DNA of 64,000 nucleotides, taken from contig NZ_FMHU01000001.1 in assembly GCF_900091415.1 (NCBI RefSeq), forward strand, positions 1,364,001 through 1,428,000. The letters are read 5' to 3'. Source of the DNA: Micromonospora inyonensis. GTDB lineage: Bacteria > Actinomycetota > Actinomycetes > Mycobacteriales > Micromonosporaceae. Made by a program: the position numbers and the translations under genes. Numbering within the stretch: the first letter of the stretch is position 1; every line of letters begins with the position of its first letter. The notes beneath the pieces are model-generated. The model worked only from the letters and a program-made list of their open reading frames with translations. It had not been told where the DNA came from and did not search any database. Positions 48,289 to 57,248 of this stretch are shown here, in pieces.

Positions 48289-51200
48289 GTGCCTCCGTTC
48301 AGCGCCGCACCCTCCGGTGGCCCCTCGCCGTTCGTCGCGGACCTGCACATCCACTCGAAGTACTCGCGGGCGTGCAGCCGCGACCTGACGTTGCCGAATC
48401 TGGGCTGGTGGGCCCGGCGCAAGGGCATCGGCGTGCTCGGCACCGGCGACTTCACCCACCCCGCCTGGTACGACCACCTGCGGGAGACCCTGCACCCGGC
48501 CGAGCCCGGCCTGTACCGGCTCGGTCCCGAGGCCGAGCGGGACATCGCGCGCCGGCTCCCGCCCCGGCTGTCCGACGCGGCCGAGGCGGACCCGGTCCGG
48601 TTCATGCTCAGCGTGGAGATCTCCACCATCTACAAGCGGGGCGACCGGACCCGCAAGGTGCACCATCTGATCTACCTGCCCGACCTGGACGCGGTGGCCC
48701 GGTTCAACGCCGCCCTCGGCCGGATCGGCAACCTCGGCTCGGACGGCCGCCCGATCCTCGGGTTGGACTCCCGGGACCTACTGGAGATCACCCTGGAGGC
48801 GAGCCCGGACGGGTACCTCGTCCCCGCGCACATCTGGACGCCGTGGTTCTCCGCGCTCGGCTCGAAGTCCGGTTTCGACGCGATCGCCGACTGCTACGCC
48901 GACCTGGCCGGCCACATCTTCGCGGTGGAGACCGGGCTCTCCTCCGACCCGGCCATGAACTGGCGGGTGGCCAGCCTCGACGCGTACCGGCTGGTCTCCA
49001 ACTCGGACGCCCACTCGCCGCCCGCGCTGGCCCGCGAGGCGACGGTCTTCGCCACCGGGCGGGACTACTTCGCCATCCGGGACGCGCTGCGGACCGGCGA
49101 CGGGCTGGCCGGGACGATCGAGTTCTTCCCGGAGGAGGGGAAGTACCACGCCGACGGGCACCGGGTCTGCGGGGTGAACTGGTCGCCCGAGCAGACCCGG
49201 GCGGCCGGCGGGCGTTGCCCGGAGTGCGGCAAGCCGCTCACCGTCGGCGTGCTCAGCCGGGTCGAGGAGCTGGCCGACCGGACCGAGGGGCACCGCCCGG
49301 AGCAGGCCCGAGACGTCACCCACCTGGTGCCGCTCGCCGAGATCCTCGGCGAGATCAACAAGGTGGGTCCCCGCTCGAAGAAGGTGGAGGGGAAGCTCAA
49401 CGACCTGGTCGCCGGCCTCGGCCCGGAGTTGGAGATCCTGACCACCTCCCCGCTGGACGAGATCCAGCGGGTCGGCGGGGAACTGCTCGCCGAGGGGATC
49501 GGCCGGCTCCGGCGGGGCGAGGTGCGCCGGGTGCCGGGCTTCGACGGCGAGTACGGGGTGATCACCCTCTTCGACCCCGCCGAGCTGGGCGCGGACGGCC
49601 GGTCGGGCGGGCAGGAGACGCTGTTCGACGTACCGGTGCCGAAGCAGCGGTCGCCGAAGGAGCCGCCGGCCGCGCCCCGGGCCAAGAGCCCGGCGAAGGC
49701 CGAACCGAAACGGCGGCCGGCACGCGAGGCGGCCGTGCCCGCCCCGCCGATCGCGCCCCCGCCCTCGCCACACGAGCCGTTCGAGCCGATGCTCGCCGGG
49801 ATGGAGGAGGTCGGCACCGGCCTGCTGGACCGGCTGGACGCCATGCAGCGGGTGGCCGCCTCCGCGCCGGGCGGTCCGCTGCTGATCGTGGCCGGGCCGG
49901 GCACCGGCAAGACCCGGACGCTGACCCACCGGATCGCCTACCTCTGCGCCGAGCTGGGCGTCTTCCCGGAGACCTGCCTGGCGATCACCTTCACCCGGCG
50001 GGCCGCCGAGGAACTGCGGCACCGTCTCGACGGGTTGCTCGGCCCGGTCGCGGAGGACGTCACCGTCGGCACGTTCCACTCGCTCGGGCTGACCATCCTG
50101 CGGGAGAACGCCGAGGCGGTGGGGCTGCCGGGGGACTTCCGCATCGCCGACGACGCGGACCGGACGGCGGCCCGGACCGAGGCCGGCGAGGATGCGGCCG
50201 CCTACACCGCCCTGCTGCGCAAACAGCAACTCGTCGACCTGGACGAGCTGCTCACCCTCCCGGTCGAGCTGCTGCGCGGCGACCGGAGGCTGGTGCAGCG
50301 GTACCGGGACCGGTGGCAGTGGATCTTCGTAGACGAGTACCAGGACGTCGACGCGGTCCAGTACGAGCTGCTGCGGCTGCTCAGCCCGGCGGACGGCAAC
50401 CTCTGCGCGATCGGTGACCCGGACCAGGCGATCTACTCGTTCCGGGGCGCGGACGTCGGCTACTTCCTCCGGTTCTCGCAGGACTTCACCGACGCCCGGC
50501 TGGTGCGGCTGAACCGCAACTACCGTTCGTCCGCCCCGATCCTGGCCGCGGCGGTGCAGGCCATCACACCGTCCTCGCTGGTCCGGGGACGCCGGCTGGA
50601 CCCGGCCCGCCTGGATCCGGAGGCGCCGCTGGTCGGCCGCTACCCGGCGGCCACCGTCGCCGACGAGGCCGACTTCGTGGTACGGACCATCGACGATCTG
50701 GTCGGCGGCCTCTCCCACCGGTCGCTGGACTCGGGCCGGATCGACGGGCGCAGCTCGACGGTGTCCTTCTCCGACATCGCCGTGCTGTACCGCACCGACG
50801 CCCAGGCGGCCCCGATCGTGGACGCCCTGGCCCGGGCGAACATCCCGGTGCAGAAGCGCTCACACGACCGGCTGCGGGACCGGCCGGGCGTGTCGGCCAT
50901 CGCCCGCGAGCTGCGCCACGCCGACGGGCTCGACGGGGCCCTGCCGGCCCGGGTACGCCTGGTCGGGCAGGTTCTCGCCGACCGGTTCGCCACGCCCACC
51001 CTGGACTCCACCGGCTCGGTCCGCCCCGAGGACGTCCGGACGGCGGTGGACCTGCTCACCCCGCTGGCCCGGCGCTGCGGCGACGACCTGCCGCTGTTCC
51101 TCTCGCAGCTCGCCACCGGCGCGGAGGTCGACGCGCTCGACCCACGCGCCGAGGCGGTCACCCTGCTCACGCTGCACGCCGCGAAGGGCCTGGAGTTCCC

Positions 51201-51486
51201 GGTTGTCTTCCTGGTCGGCTGCGAGGACGGGCTGCTGCCGCTGCGTTGGCCCGGCTCCAGCCCGGACGAGGACGACGTCGCGGAGGAGCGGCGGTTGTTC
51301 TTCGTCGGGCTGACCCGCGCCCAGGACCGGCTCTACGTCAGCCACACGGGCCGGCGGGTCCGGCACGGGTCGGAACGTGACTGCCGTCCGTCGCCCTTCC
51401 TCGACGTGATCGACCCGGGCCTGTTCGAGCGGCTCGGTGGCGCGGAGCCGGCCCGGCCGAAGAACCGTCAGCTCCGGCTCATGTGA
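48289..51486 (+). CDS. EndoQ-like PHP endonuclease fused to UvrD/Rep helicase
   Basis: 1065 residues from GTG 48289, 5 bp after CAGGAT; the frame is open upstream but not protein-like. Residues 1-420 match endonuclease Q: DLHIHSKYSRACSRDL, LGTGDFTHPAWY, SNSDAHSPPALARE (PHP metal ligands), a Cys pair in RCPECGKPL and the helix-rich domain KVGPRSKKVEGKLND. A Pro-rich linker (about 440-505) joins the UvrD helicase, with AGPGTGKTRTLTHR (Walker A, near 540), VDEYQDVD (Walker B), GDPDQAIYSFRGAD and TLHAAKGLEF. EndoQ nicks at deaminated or abasic bases; the fusion may couple nicking to strand displacement. Confidence 0.92.
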   Translation: MPPFSAAPSGGPSPFVADLHIHSKYSRACSRDLTLPNLGWWARRKGIGVLGTGDFTHPAWYDHLRETLHPAEPGLYRLGPEAERDIARRLPPRLSDAAEADPVRFMLSVEISTIYKRGDRTRKVHHLIYLPDLDAVARFNAALGRIGNLGSDGRPILGLDSRDLLEITLEASPDGYLVPAHIWTPWFSALGSKSGFDAIADCYADLAGHIFAVETGLSSDPAMNWRVASLDAYRLVSNSDAHSPPALAREATVFATGRDYFAIRDALRTGDGLAGTIEFFPEEGKYHADGHRVCGVNWSPEQTRAAGGRCPECGKPLTVGVLSRVEELADRTEGHRPEQARDVTHLVPLAEILGEINKVGPRSKKVEGKLNDLVAGLGPELEILTTSPLDEIQRVGGELLAEGIGRLRRGEVRRVPGFDGEYGVITLFDPAELGADGRSGGQETLFDVPVPKQRSPKEPPAAPRAKSPAKAEPKRRPAREAAVPAPPIAPPPSPHEPFEPMLAGMEEVGTGLLDRLDAMQRVAASAPGGPLLIVAGPGTGKTRTLTHRIAYLCAELGVFPETCLAITFTRRAAEELRHRLDGLLGPVAEDVTVGTFHSLGLTILRENAEAVGLPGDFRIADDADRTAARTEAGEDAAAYTALLRKQQLVDLDELLTLPVELLRGDRRLVQRYRDRWQWIFVDEYQDVDAVQYELLRLLSPADGNLCAIGDPDQAIYSFRGADVGYFLRFSQDFTDARLVRLNRNYRSSAPILAAAVQAITPSSLVRGRRLDPARLDPEAPLVGRYPAATVADEADFVVRTIDDLVGGLSHRSLDSGRIDGRSSTVSFSDIAVLYRTDAQAAPIVDALARANIPVQKRSHDRLRDRPGVSAIARELRHADGLDGALPARVRLVGQVLADRFATPTLDSTGSVRPEDVRTAVDLLTPLARRCGDDLPLFLSQLATGAEVDALDPRAEAVTLLTLHAAKGLEFPVVFLVGCEDGLLPLRWPGSSPDEDDVAEERRLFFVGLTRAQDRLYVSHTGRRVRHGSERDCRPSPFLDVIDPGLFERLGGAEPARPKNRQLRLM

Positions 51487-51654
51487 ACGGTCGGGCCGCT
51501 GGCCGGCCCCTCCGGACGGTGAGCGGCCCGCCGCCCGCGTCCGCCGAAGCATTGCGTGGGGCGTGAGCGGAGAGGCCGGTCACGCTACCGTGACCTGGGC
51601 CGCGGCGTCCTCCGTGGGGTCCGGCCGCCCACCATTCGTGCCCAGGAGGCGAGC

Positions 51655-52359
51655 ATGGCGAACTACGGACCACCGGGTGCGAACGGCCCGGAGCCGTGGC
51701 ACGGGCGACCGCCCGACGAGTCGTACCCGTGGCGCGGCGACCGCCGCTACGGCGACGACCCGCCGCAGCCCGGCCACCAACCGTGGGCCGACGACGACCC
51801 GCAGGGCTCGGGGTACCCGGTCGGGGAACCGGCGTACCTGGGCGACGAGCCGGAGCGCCATCCCTCGCAGCCGACCGACCCACGCCGGCGTTCCGGCGGT
51901 CGGGGCCGGATGGTCGCGGTGCTCGCCGTGCTGGCGCTGCTGGTGCTCGGCGGCGGCGCCACCCTGTTCTATCTCGCGGGCACCGACCGGGCCGACCCGC
52001 CGCCGGTCACCGCGCTGCCCTCGGCCACGACCGCCCCGACCGGGCAGCCCTCGGGACAGCCGGACGGCTCGGCGGACGTCTCACCGAGCGCCCTGGCGCC
52101 CGAGTCGTCGGCAGATCCGCGCTTCGCCAGGGCGGGACAGTGCGTCCGCAACGCCGGACCGGCCGACGGCCGGCCGAAGCTGCTGGTCACCGAGTGCGCG
52201 CCGAAGACCTACGAGGTGCTGCGCCGGTTCGACGGGGCGACCAGTGGCGAGAAGGACGCCGAGGCGAAGTGCGCCGCCGTCGACGGCTACACCGACTGGT
52301 ACTTCTACAACAGCGAGCTGGACACCCTCGACTTCGTGCTCTGCCTGAAGCTGCGCTGA
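51655..52359 (+). CDS. LppU/SCO3897-like single-pass membrane protein
   Basis: 234 residues from ATG 51655, behind AGGAGG. A Gly/Pro/Asp/Trp-rich cytoplasmic half (1-83) leads to one helix (about 86-106), a Pro/Thr/Ser linker, and a small extracytoplasmic domain (about 145-234) with four Cys in GQCVRNAG, VTECAPK, AKCAAVDG and VLCLKL, likely in two disulfides. The domain looks like the LppU/SCO3897 group of actinomycetes. The function is unknown. The long palindrome at 52417-52460 follows its stop by 57 bp. Confidence 0.78.
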   Translation: MANYGPPGANGPEPWHGRPPDESYPWRGDRRYGDDPPQPGHQPWADDDPQGSGYPVGEPAYLGDEPERHPSQPTDPRRRSGGRGRMVAVLAVLALLVLGGGATLFYLAGTDRADPPPVTALPSATTAPTGQPSGQPDGSADVSPSALAPESSADPRFARAGQCVRNAGPADGRPKLLVTECAPKTYEVLRRFDGATSGEKDAEAKCAAVDGYTDWYFYNSELDTLDFVLCLKLR

Positions 52360-52416
52360 TCCCGGCCGGGGTGGCCGGAGCCGCACCGGGTGGCAGCCCG
52401 CCGGTGACCGATCACA

Positions 52417-52460
52417 GAAACTAGGGCTGTCTAGCGTGGGCGCTAGACAGCCCTAGTTTC
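52417..52460. promoter_or_regulatory. Perfect 20-bp palindrome containing GTCTAGC-N6-GCTAGAC (site I)
   Basis: GAAACTAGGGCTGTCTAGCG (52417-52436) and its exact complement (52441-52460) leave a 4-nt loop. Inside it, GTCTAGC (52429-52435) and GCTAGAC (52442-52448) are spaced by 6 bp, exactly as in site II. Four CTAG tetramers occur in 44 bp. It could terminate the LppU-like gene, but the shared core with site II argues for protein binding. Confidence 0.75.
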
Positions 52461-52503
52461 CGCTCGATCCGGCCGCCCGGCGAGACACGCCGATGCCGTC
52501 CTC

Positions 52504-52530
52504 TATGTATGTCTAGCTGCGACGCTAGAC
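52504..52530 (+). promoter_or_regulatory. AAA ATPase promoter with operator GTCTAGC-N6-GCTAGAC (site II)
   Basis: TATGTA at 52504-52509 is a -10 candidate with GAGACA at 52482-52487 (16-bp spacing) as -35. The expected transcription start falls within GTCTAGC-TGCGAC-GCTAGAC (52511-52530), which repeats the core of site I 82 bp upstream with the same 6-bp spacer. This is the usual position of a repressor operator. Confidence 0.6.
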
Positions 52531-52550
52531 GGCCCGATACGGTGCGAGAC

Positions 52551-53798
52551 GTGGATCCGGTCCGCAACCCGTACGCCCCGGGCGCCGGGCAGCGTCCCCC
52601 CGAGCTGGCTGGCCGGGGGCGGGAGCTGGACGTCTTCGACATCGTCCTGGAGCGGATCGCCCGGGGCCGCCCGGAACGGAGCCTGATGCTCACCGGGCTG
52701 CGTGGGGTGGGCAAGACCGTCCTGCTCAACACCCTGCGGTCCCAGGCCATCGGACGACTCTGGGGCACCGGCAAGATCGAGGCGCGGCCGGACCAGTCGG
52801 TACGCCGCCCGGTGGCGGCGGCCCTGCACATGGCGGTCCGGGAACTCGCTCCCCGGCACCGCGCGCCGGAGCGGATCGACGCCTTCCTCGGCGTGCTCAA
52901 GGCGTTCGCCCAACGGGGTGTGTCCGTCCCGGCCGGACGCCGGGCGGCCGGCGCGCCGCGTCTGCGGGACCGCTGGCAGCCGGGGATCGACGTGCCCGCC
53001 GCCAGCGGCCGGGCCGACTCCGGGGACATCGAGATCGACCTGGTGGAACTGCTCACCGACGCCGCGAGCGTGGCTGCCGACGTCGGCACCGGCATCGCGG
53101 TCTTCATCGACGAGATGCAGGACGTCGGTCCGGAGGACGTCAGCGCCCTCTGCGCCGCCTGCCACGAGCTGTCCCAGCTCGGCGCACCGTTGATCGTGGT
53201 CGGTGCCGGGCTGCCGCACCTGCCGGCGGTGCTCAGCGCCGCCAAGTCCTACTCCGAACGGCTCTACCGCTACCAGCGCATCGACCGGCTCGACCGGATC
53301 GCCGCCGACCAGGCGCTCTGCGCGCCGGCCGCGCGGGAGGAGGTGGAGTACGAGCCGAAGGCGCTGGACCTGCTCTACGAGTCCTCCGGCGGATACCCCT
53401 ACTTCGTCCAGGCGTACGGGAAGGCCACCTGGGACCATGCGCCCCGCTCGCCGATCACCGCCGCCGACGTCCGGGTGGCCGCTCCCGAGGCCGAGGCGGA
53501 GCTGGCGGTGGGCTTCTTCGGGTCCCGCTTCGAGCGGGCGACCCCGGCCGAGCGGGAGTACATGCGGGCGATGGCGACCCTGTCCCGGGTCGACGCGGAC
53601 GTCGGCGAGGCCCGGGACGACATGGACGCGGCGGTGCCGACCGCCGAGATCGCCCGGGCCCTGGACCGGAAGCCGGCCAGCCTCTCCCCGGCCCGGGACG
53701 CGCTGATCAAGAAGGGGCTGATCTACTCCGGGGAGCGGGGCACGGTGGCGTTCACCGTTCCCCACTTCGGCCGCTACCTGCGGACCCAACCGGGCTGA
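52551..53798 (+). CDS. AAA ATPase with C-terminal winged helix
   Basis: 415 residues from GTG 52551; an in-frame ATG at 52509 would start inside the operator. The NPYAPGAGQRPPELAGRGREL opening (in parts) is typical of a large actinobacterial AAA_16/archaeal-ATPase-like group. Walker A is GLRGVGKT (49-56), Walker B is AVFIDEMQD (Asp187), followed by ALCAACHELSQLG and the lid motif SSGGYPYFVQAYG. The last 55 residues (TAEIARALDRKPASLSPARDALIKKGLIYSGERG in parts) form a winged-helix domain, so it is a candidate DNA-binding ATPase and a candidate regulator of its own promoter. Its cellular role is unknown. Confidence 0.88.
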   Translation: MDPVRNPYAPGAGQRPPELAGRGRELDVFDIVLERIARGRPERSLMLTGLRGVGKTVLLNTLRSQAIGRLWGTGKIEARPDQSVRRPVAAALHMAVRELAPRHRAPERIDAFLGVLKAFAQRGVSVPAGRRAAGAPRLRDRWQPGIDVPAASGRADSGDIEIDLVELLTDAASVAADVGTGIAVFIDEMQDVGPEDVSALCAACHELSQLGAPLIVVGAGLPHLPAVLSAAKSYSERLYRYQRIDRLDRIAADQALCAPAAREEVEYEPKALDLLYESSGGYPYFVQAYGKATWDHAPRSPITAADVRVAAPEAEAELAVGFFGSRFERATPAEREYMRAMATLSRVDADVGEARDDMDAAVPTAEIARALDRKPASLSPARDALIKKGLIYSGERGTVAFTVPHFGRYLRTQPG

Positions 53799-53811
53799 CG
53801 GCCACCGTGGT

Positions 53812-54351
53812 TCAGACCCGGGACCAGGGGGGTGGGAAGACCACCTCGCCCCGGGGCACCGCGGCCTCCCCGCTGACGGTCGGCGGCAGCACCAGGGACT
53901 GCCACGGCTCGCCCAGGCCGGACCAGGGGCTGGACAGTCCCATCCGGTCCGCCCGGTCGAACCCGAACCGCCGGTAGTACGCCGGGTCGCCGAGCACCAC
54001 GACCAGCCGCTCGCCGAGTTCCGTGGCCGCCTCCAGGGCGGCCTGCACGACAGAGGTGCCGAGGCCGATCCGCTGCCGGTGCGGCGCCACCGCCACCGGC
54101 CCGAGCACCAACGCCGGGAACTGGCCGGGGTCGACGTGTACCCGGGTCAGCAGGGCGTAGCCGGCCACCTCACCGCCGTACTCGGCGACCATCGCCAGTT
54201 CGGGGAGCCAGGCGTCGCCGCCGCGCAGCTCGTCGGCCAGCCGCACCTCGGGCGGGACCGACACGTCGGGGCGGGCGAAGGCCCCGGCGAGCACCCGCCG
54301 GATCGGGTCGACGTCGGCGGGGCCCTCGGGTCGCAGCCGCAGCGTGGTCAC
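53812..54351 (-). CDS. GNAT family N-acetyltransferase (YhbS-like)
   Basis: 179 residues from GTG 54351; TAACGT ends 7 bp upstream on the minus strand, so leaderless. The opening LRLRPEGPADVDPIRRVLAGAF, the acetyl-CoA loop VAPHRQRIGLGTSVVQAALE and GDPAYYRRFGFDRADRMGL are those of YhbS-type acetyltransferases. The substrate is unknown. It is convergent with the AAA ATPase gene, 13 bp between stops, and no terminator is visible there. Confidence 0.9.
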   Translation of the reverse strand: MTTLRLRPEGPADVDPIRRVLAGAFARPDVSVPPEVRLADELRGGDAWLPELAMVAEYGGEVAGYALLTRVHVDPGQFPALVLGPVAVAPHRQRIGLGTSVVQAALEAATELGERLVVVLGDPAYYRRFGFDRADRMGLSSPWSGLGEPWQSLVLPPTVSGEAAVPRGEVVFPPPWSRV

Positions 54352-54519
54352 CCCGGCGACGTTACCCGGTCGGGCCGGTCCACCCGGGACGGACCGTCGA
54401 CCGGCGTGCCGCCGTACCGTCCCCGTGCGCGTGGCGCGCCCCGACACGTCCGGACGGGACTTGCGGGCAGATCGACGGTTGCAGCCATGATCGTGGCCGA
54501 CACGGGGTATGACTGACCC

Positions 54520-55065
54520 ATGAAACCCGTACGTTCCCTCGCCCGTGTCCTGATGAGCGGCATCTTCCTGGCCAGCGGCGTCCAGCAGCTGCGCAACCCG
54601 GGGCAGTTCACCGCGCAGGCCAAGCCGGTCACCGACCGGATCACCCCCCTGCTCGAGCAGACCGGTGGGAGCCTGCCCAGCGACGCCGAGGCGCTGGTCC
54701 GGGCCAACGGCGCGGCGCAGCTGGCCGGCGGGCTGATGCTCGCCACCGGCCACCTCACCCGGCCTGCGGCGCTGCTGCTGGCCGGCTCGCTGGTGCCGAC
54801 CACCCTCGCCGGCCATCCCTTCTGGAGCCGGGACGACCCGGCGACGCGCACCAACCACCAGGTGCACTTCCTGAAGAACCTCGGGTTGCTCGGCGGGCTG
54901 CTGCTCGCCGCGGCGGACACCGAGGGCCGGCCGAGCCTGCGCTGGCGCGCCGGGCACCGGATCGGCCACTCCCGACGTTCCGTGCAGCGCGCCGTCCGGA
55001 CCGCCCGGCGGGAGACGCGGCTGGCCGTACGGTCGGCGGCGGCGGCCCGCCGGCTCCCCGGCTGA
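54520..55065 (+). CDS. DoxX family membrane protein
   Basis: 181 residues from ATG 54520; TATGAC ends 6 bp upstream. LARVLMSGIFLASGVQQL, GAAQLAGGLMLATG, and NHQVHFLKNLGLLGGLLLAA are DoxX helices (four in total). The tail of about 40 residues is strongly basic (RRSVQRAVRTARRETR). DoxX proteins are linked to redox or thiosulfate metabolism in other organisms, but their role in actinomycetes is unclear. Mycobacterial DoxX joins a membrane oxidoreductase complex with SodA and SseA. Confidence 0.88.
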   Translation: MKPVRSLARVLMSGIFLASGVQQLRNPGQFTAQAKPVTDRITPLLEQTGGSLPSDAEALVRANGAAQLAGGLMLATGHLTRPAALLLAGSLVPTTLAGHPFWSRDDPATRTNHQVHFLKNLGLLGGLLLAAADTEGRPSLRWRAGHRIGHSRRSVQRAVRTARRETRLAVRSAAAARRLPG

Positions 55066-55102
55066 CGGCGTCCCCTGACGTCCGGCGCACGAAGGGCCGA
55101 CA

Positions 55103-55123
55103 GCCCGGCTGAGCAGGCCGGGC
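55103..55123 (+). terminator. Terminator hairpin after DoxX gene
   Basis: GCCCGGC (55103-55109) and GCCGGGC (55117-55123) with a 7-nt loop, 37 bp after the stop; outer bases GAAGG and CCTTC can extend it imperfectly. Confidence 0.5.
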
Positions 55124-55256
55124 ACACCCTCCTTCATGGCCTCACCCCCCGCTAAGGCCACCAATCACCTGAACCCCCCGCGAGGCGTTAACGCGGTGGA
55201 AACGTCAAAAGCTGGTGTGGGATCGGACACGGTCGCATAACGCGGGAGGCATCAAC

Positions 55257-56771
55257 GTGAGGCACCGTTCTAGGCTCCGTACGGGACCTGGACGGGCAGG
55301 ACGAAGTTGGTACGGGGGTGGCCACGCCATGCCGGCGACCGTCGGGAGACGGGCGGACCGTCTCGCCCCTGTGCGCCGTGCAGCCCGTGGGCTCGACCGC
55401 CGGGCGGCCGCACGCCTGGGGATCGTGGCCGCCGCCTGGTACGGCGCGTGGCTCGCCGTCGGCGCGTTCGGCCGACCGTACAACTTCTTCGACATGAAGA
55501 TCTACCACGGCGCGATGGTCTGGTGGGTCAACGGCAACGAGTTGTACGACTTCATCGCCCCCGACACCACCTTGGGTTTCACCTACCCGCCCTTCGGCGG
55601 GATGGTCATGCTGCCCATGGCGCACCTGCCGGTCGGGGCCGCCGGCTGGCTGAACGCCCTCGGCAGCACCGCCGCGCTGGCGGTCGTCCTGGCCGGACTG
55701 CTCCGGCCGGTCGTCGACCGGATCGGGCAGTCGCTCTGGTTCGTGGTCGCGGTCGCGGTGCCGCTGGCCGTCGCCATCGAGCCGGTCCGCGAGACGCTCG
55801 GCTACGGCCAGGTCAACCTGCTGCTCTTCGCGCTGATCACGGCGGATCTGCTGGGCCTGCGGTGGCGGTCCCGGCGGGGCACCCGGTACCGCAGGGACGA
55901 CGGTCCGCTGCGCCGCTTCGTGTTCAGCGGCGTCTGGGCCGGTGCGGGCATCGGGCTGGCCACCTCGATCAAGCTCACCCCGGCGCTGTTCATCGTCTAC
56001 CTGCTGATCACCCGGCAGTGGCGGGCCGCCGCGACCGCGACCGGTACCGCGGTCGGCGTCACGTTGGGCATGTTCACGCTGGCCGGCACGGAGTCCCGCG
56101 CGTACTTCACCCGGGTGCTCTGGCAGACCGAGCGGGTCGGCGCGGCCGACATGACCCCCAACCAGTCGCTGGCCGGGCTACTGGCCCGGCTCTACGACTC
56201 GATCGAGACGCCCGGGTTGCTCTGGCTGGCGTTCGCGGTGCTGGTGCTCGCGCTCGGCCTCTCCCGGGCGGCCAACGCCCGTGCCGACGGCGACGAGCTG
56301 ACCGCGTTCACCCTGGTCGGGCTCACCACCAACGTGATCAGCCCGATCTCCTGGACGCACCACCTGGTCTGGGTCATCCCGGCGATCGTGGTGCTGGCCG
56401 ACGCCGCGCTGCGGCGACGGGAGGCGAGCCGGGGTCCGTTGCAGCGGTCCGGGCCGGCATCGTCGTACGGTGGCCCACCCGGGGTCAACGGCCTGCGCCC
56501 GCCGATCTGGTACCCGACGATGACCGGGTTCCGCCACGGAGCCGTCGCCGTCCTGCTCTACCTGCTCTTCCTGGTCTCGCCGATCTGGCCGTACGAGCAC
56601 CAGCTCCCCGAGGTGTCGCACTACGCCGACGGACTGTTCGGCGCGCTGATGGAGAACTCGCTGGCGCTGGCGCTGATCGTGCTGGTGGCGGCCCTGCCGT
56701 GGCGGCCCGGTGCCGAGCCGGCCTTCTACGCCGAGCGGCGGGGCCGCCCCGACCTGGCCGCCCGCCGCTGA
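55257..56771 (+). CDS. GT87-type membrane mannosyltransferase (DUF2029)
   Basis: 504 residues from GTG 55257 with GGGAGG 9 bp upstream. About ten membrane helices; the first extracytoplasmic loop has NFFDMKIYHGAMVWW, whose Asp is the expected catalytic base of GT-C enzymes, and DTTLGFTYPPFGGM. A later ISPISWTHHLVWVIPA is characteristic of GT87. Such enzymes transfer mannose from polyprenyl-phosphate-mannose to lipoarabinomannan- or PIM-like glycolipids. The long 5' region (191 bp from doxX) may include further control elements. Confidence 0.88.
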   Translation: MRHRSRLRTGPGRAGRSWYGGGHAMPATVGRRADRLAPVRRAARGLDRRAAARLGIVAAAWYGAWLAVGAFGRPYNFFDMKIYHGAMVWWVNGNELYDFIAPDTTLGFTYPPFGGMVMLPMAHLPVGAAGWLNALGSTAALAVVLAGLLRPVVDRIGQSLWFVVAVAVPLAVAIEPVRETLGYGQVNLLLFALITADLLGLRWRSRRGTRYRRDDGPLRRFVFSGVWAGAGIGLATSIKLTPALFIVYLLITRQWRAAATATGTAVGVTLGMFTLAGTESRAYFTRVLWQTERVGAADMTPNQSLAGLLARLYDSIETPGLLWLAFAVLVLALGLSRAANARADGDELTAFTLVGLTTNVISPISWTHHLVWVIPAIVVLADAALRRREASRGPLQRSGPASSYGGPPGVNGLRPPIWYPTMTGFRHGAVAVLLYLLFLVSPIWPYEHQLPEVSHYADGLFGALMENSLALALIVLVAALPWRPGAEPAFYAERRGRPDLAARR

Positions 56772-56807
56772 CCGTCGTCTCGGCGCGCCGGTCGGCCTCC
56801 CGCCCGG

Positions 56808-57248
56808 TCAGGGGCAGTTGACCCACTCCTCGGTGCCGTCGGCGAAGACCTGCCGTTTCCAGATCGGCAGCCGCGCCTTCACCTCGTCGACCAGACGGGC
56901 ACAGGCGGCGAAGGCGGCCGCCCGGTGGGCGGTGCTCACCGCCGCCACCAGAGCCGCGTCCCCGATCTCCAGAGGACCGATCCGGTGCGACACGGCGACC
57001 GCGTACACGTCCGGGTCGGCCGCGACCTCGGCGGCGACCGTGCGGAGCACCTCGGCAGCGCTGGGGTGCCCCTCGTACTCCAGCGCGTCCACCGACCGGC
57101 CGTGGTCGTGGTCGCGGACCACACCCAGGAAGGTGACCACCGCACCGGCCCGCCGGTCGGCGACCGCCGCCTCGTGCGCGGCGACGTCGAGCGGCGCGGT
57201 GGTGACCTCGGCGATCACCGTGCGACCGGCGGCCGGCTGGGCGGTCAC
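56808..57248 (-). CDS. moaE: Molybdopterin synthase catalytic subunit
   Basis: 146 residues; GTG 57248 overlaps the moeA stop (GTGA). Family motifs are GAVVTFLGVVRDHDHGRSVDALEYEGHP in parts, VSHRIGPLEIGDAALVAAVSTAHRAAAF in parts, and the catalytic Lys in VKARLPIWKRQVFADGTEEWVN in parts. With MoaD it converts cPMP to molybdopterin. Last gene of the moaC-mog-moeA-moaE operon. Confidence 0.95.
   Translation of the reverse strand: MTAQPAAGRTVIAEVTTAPLDVAAHEAAVADRRAGAVVTFLGVVRDHDHGRSVDALEYEGHPSAAEVLRTVAAEVAADPDVYAVAVSHRIGPLEIGDAALVAAVSTAHRAAAFAACARLVDEVKARLPIWKRQVFADGTEEWVNCP

Noticed and set aside
55066..55256. Riboswitch upstream of the GT87 gene
   Set aside because: The 191-bp region has a terminator hairpin and some short symmetric words, but no known riboswitch core was recognised.
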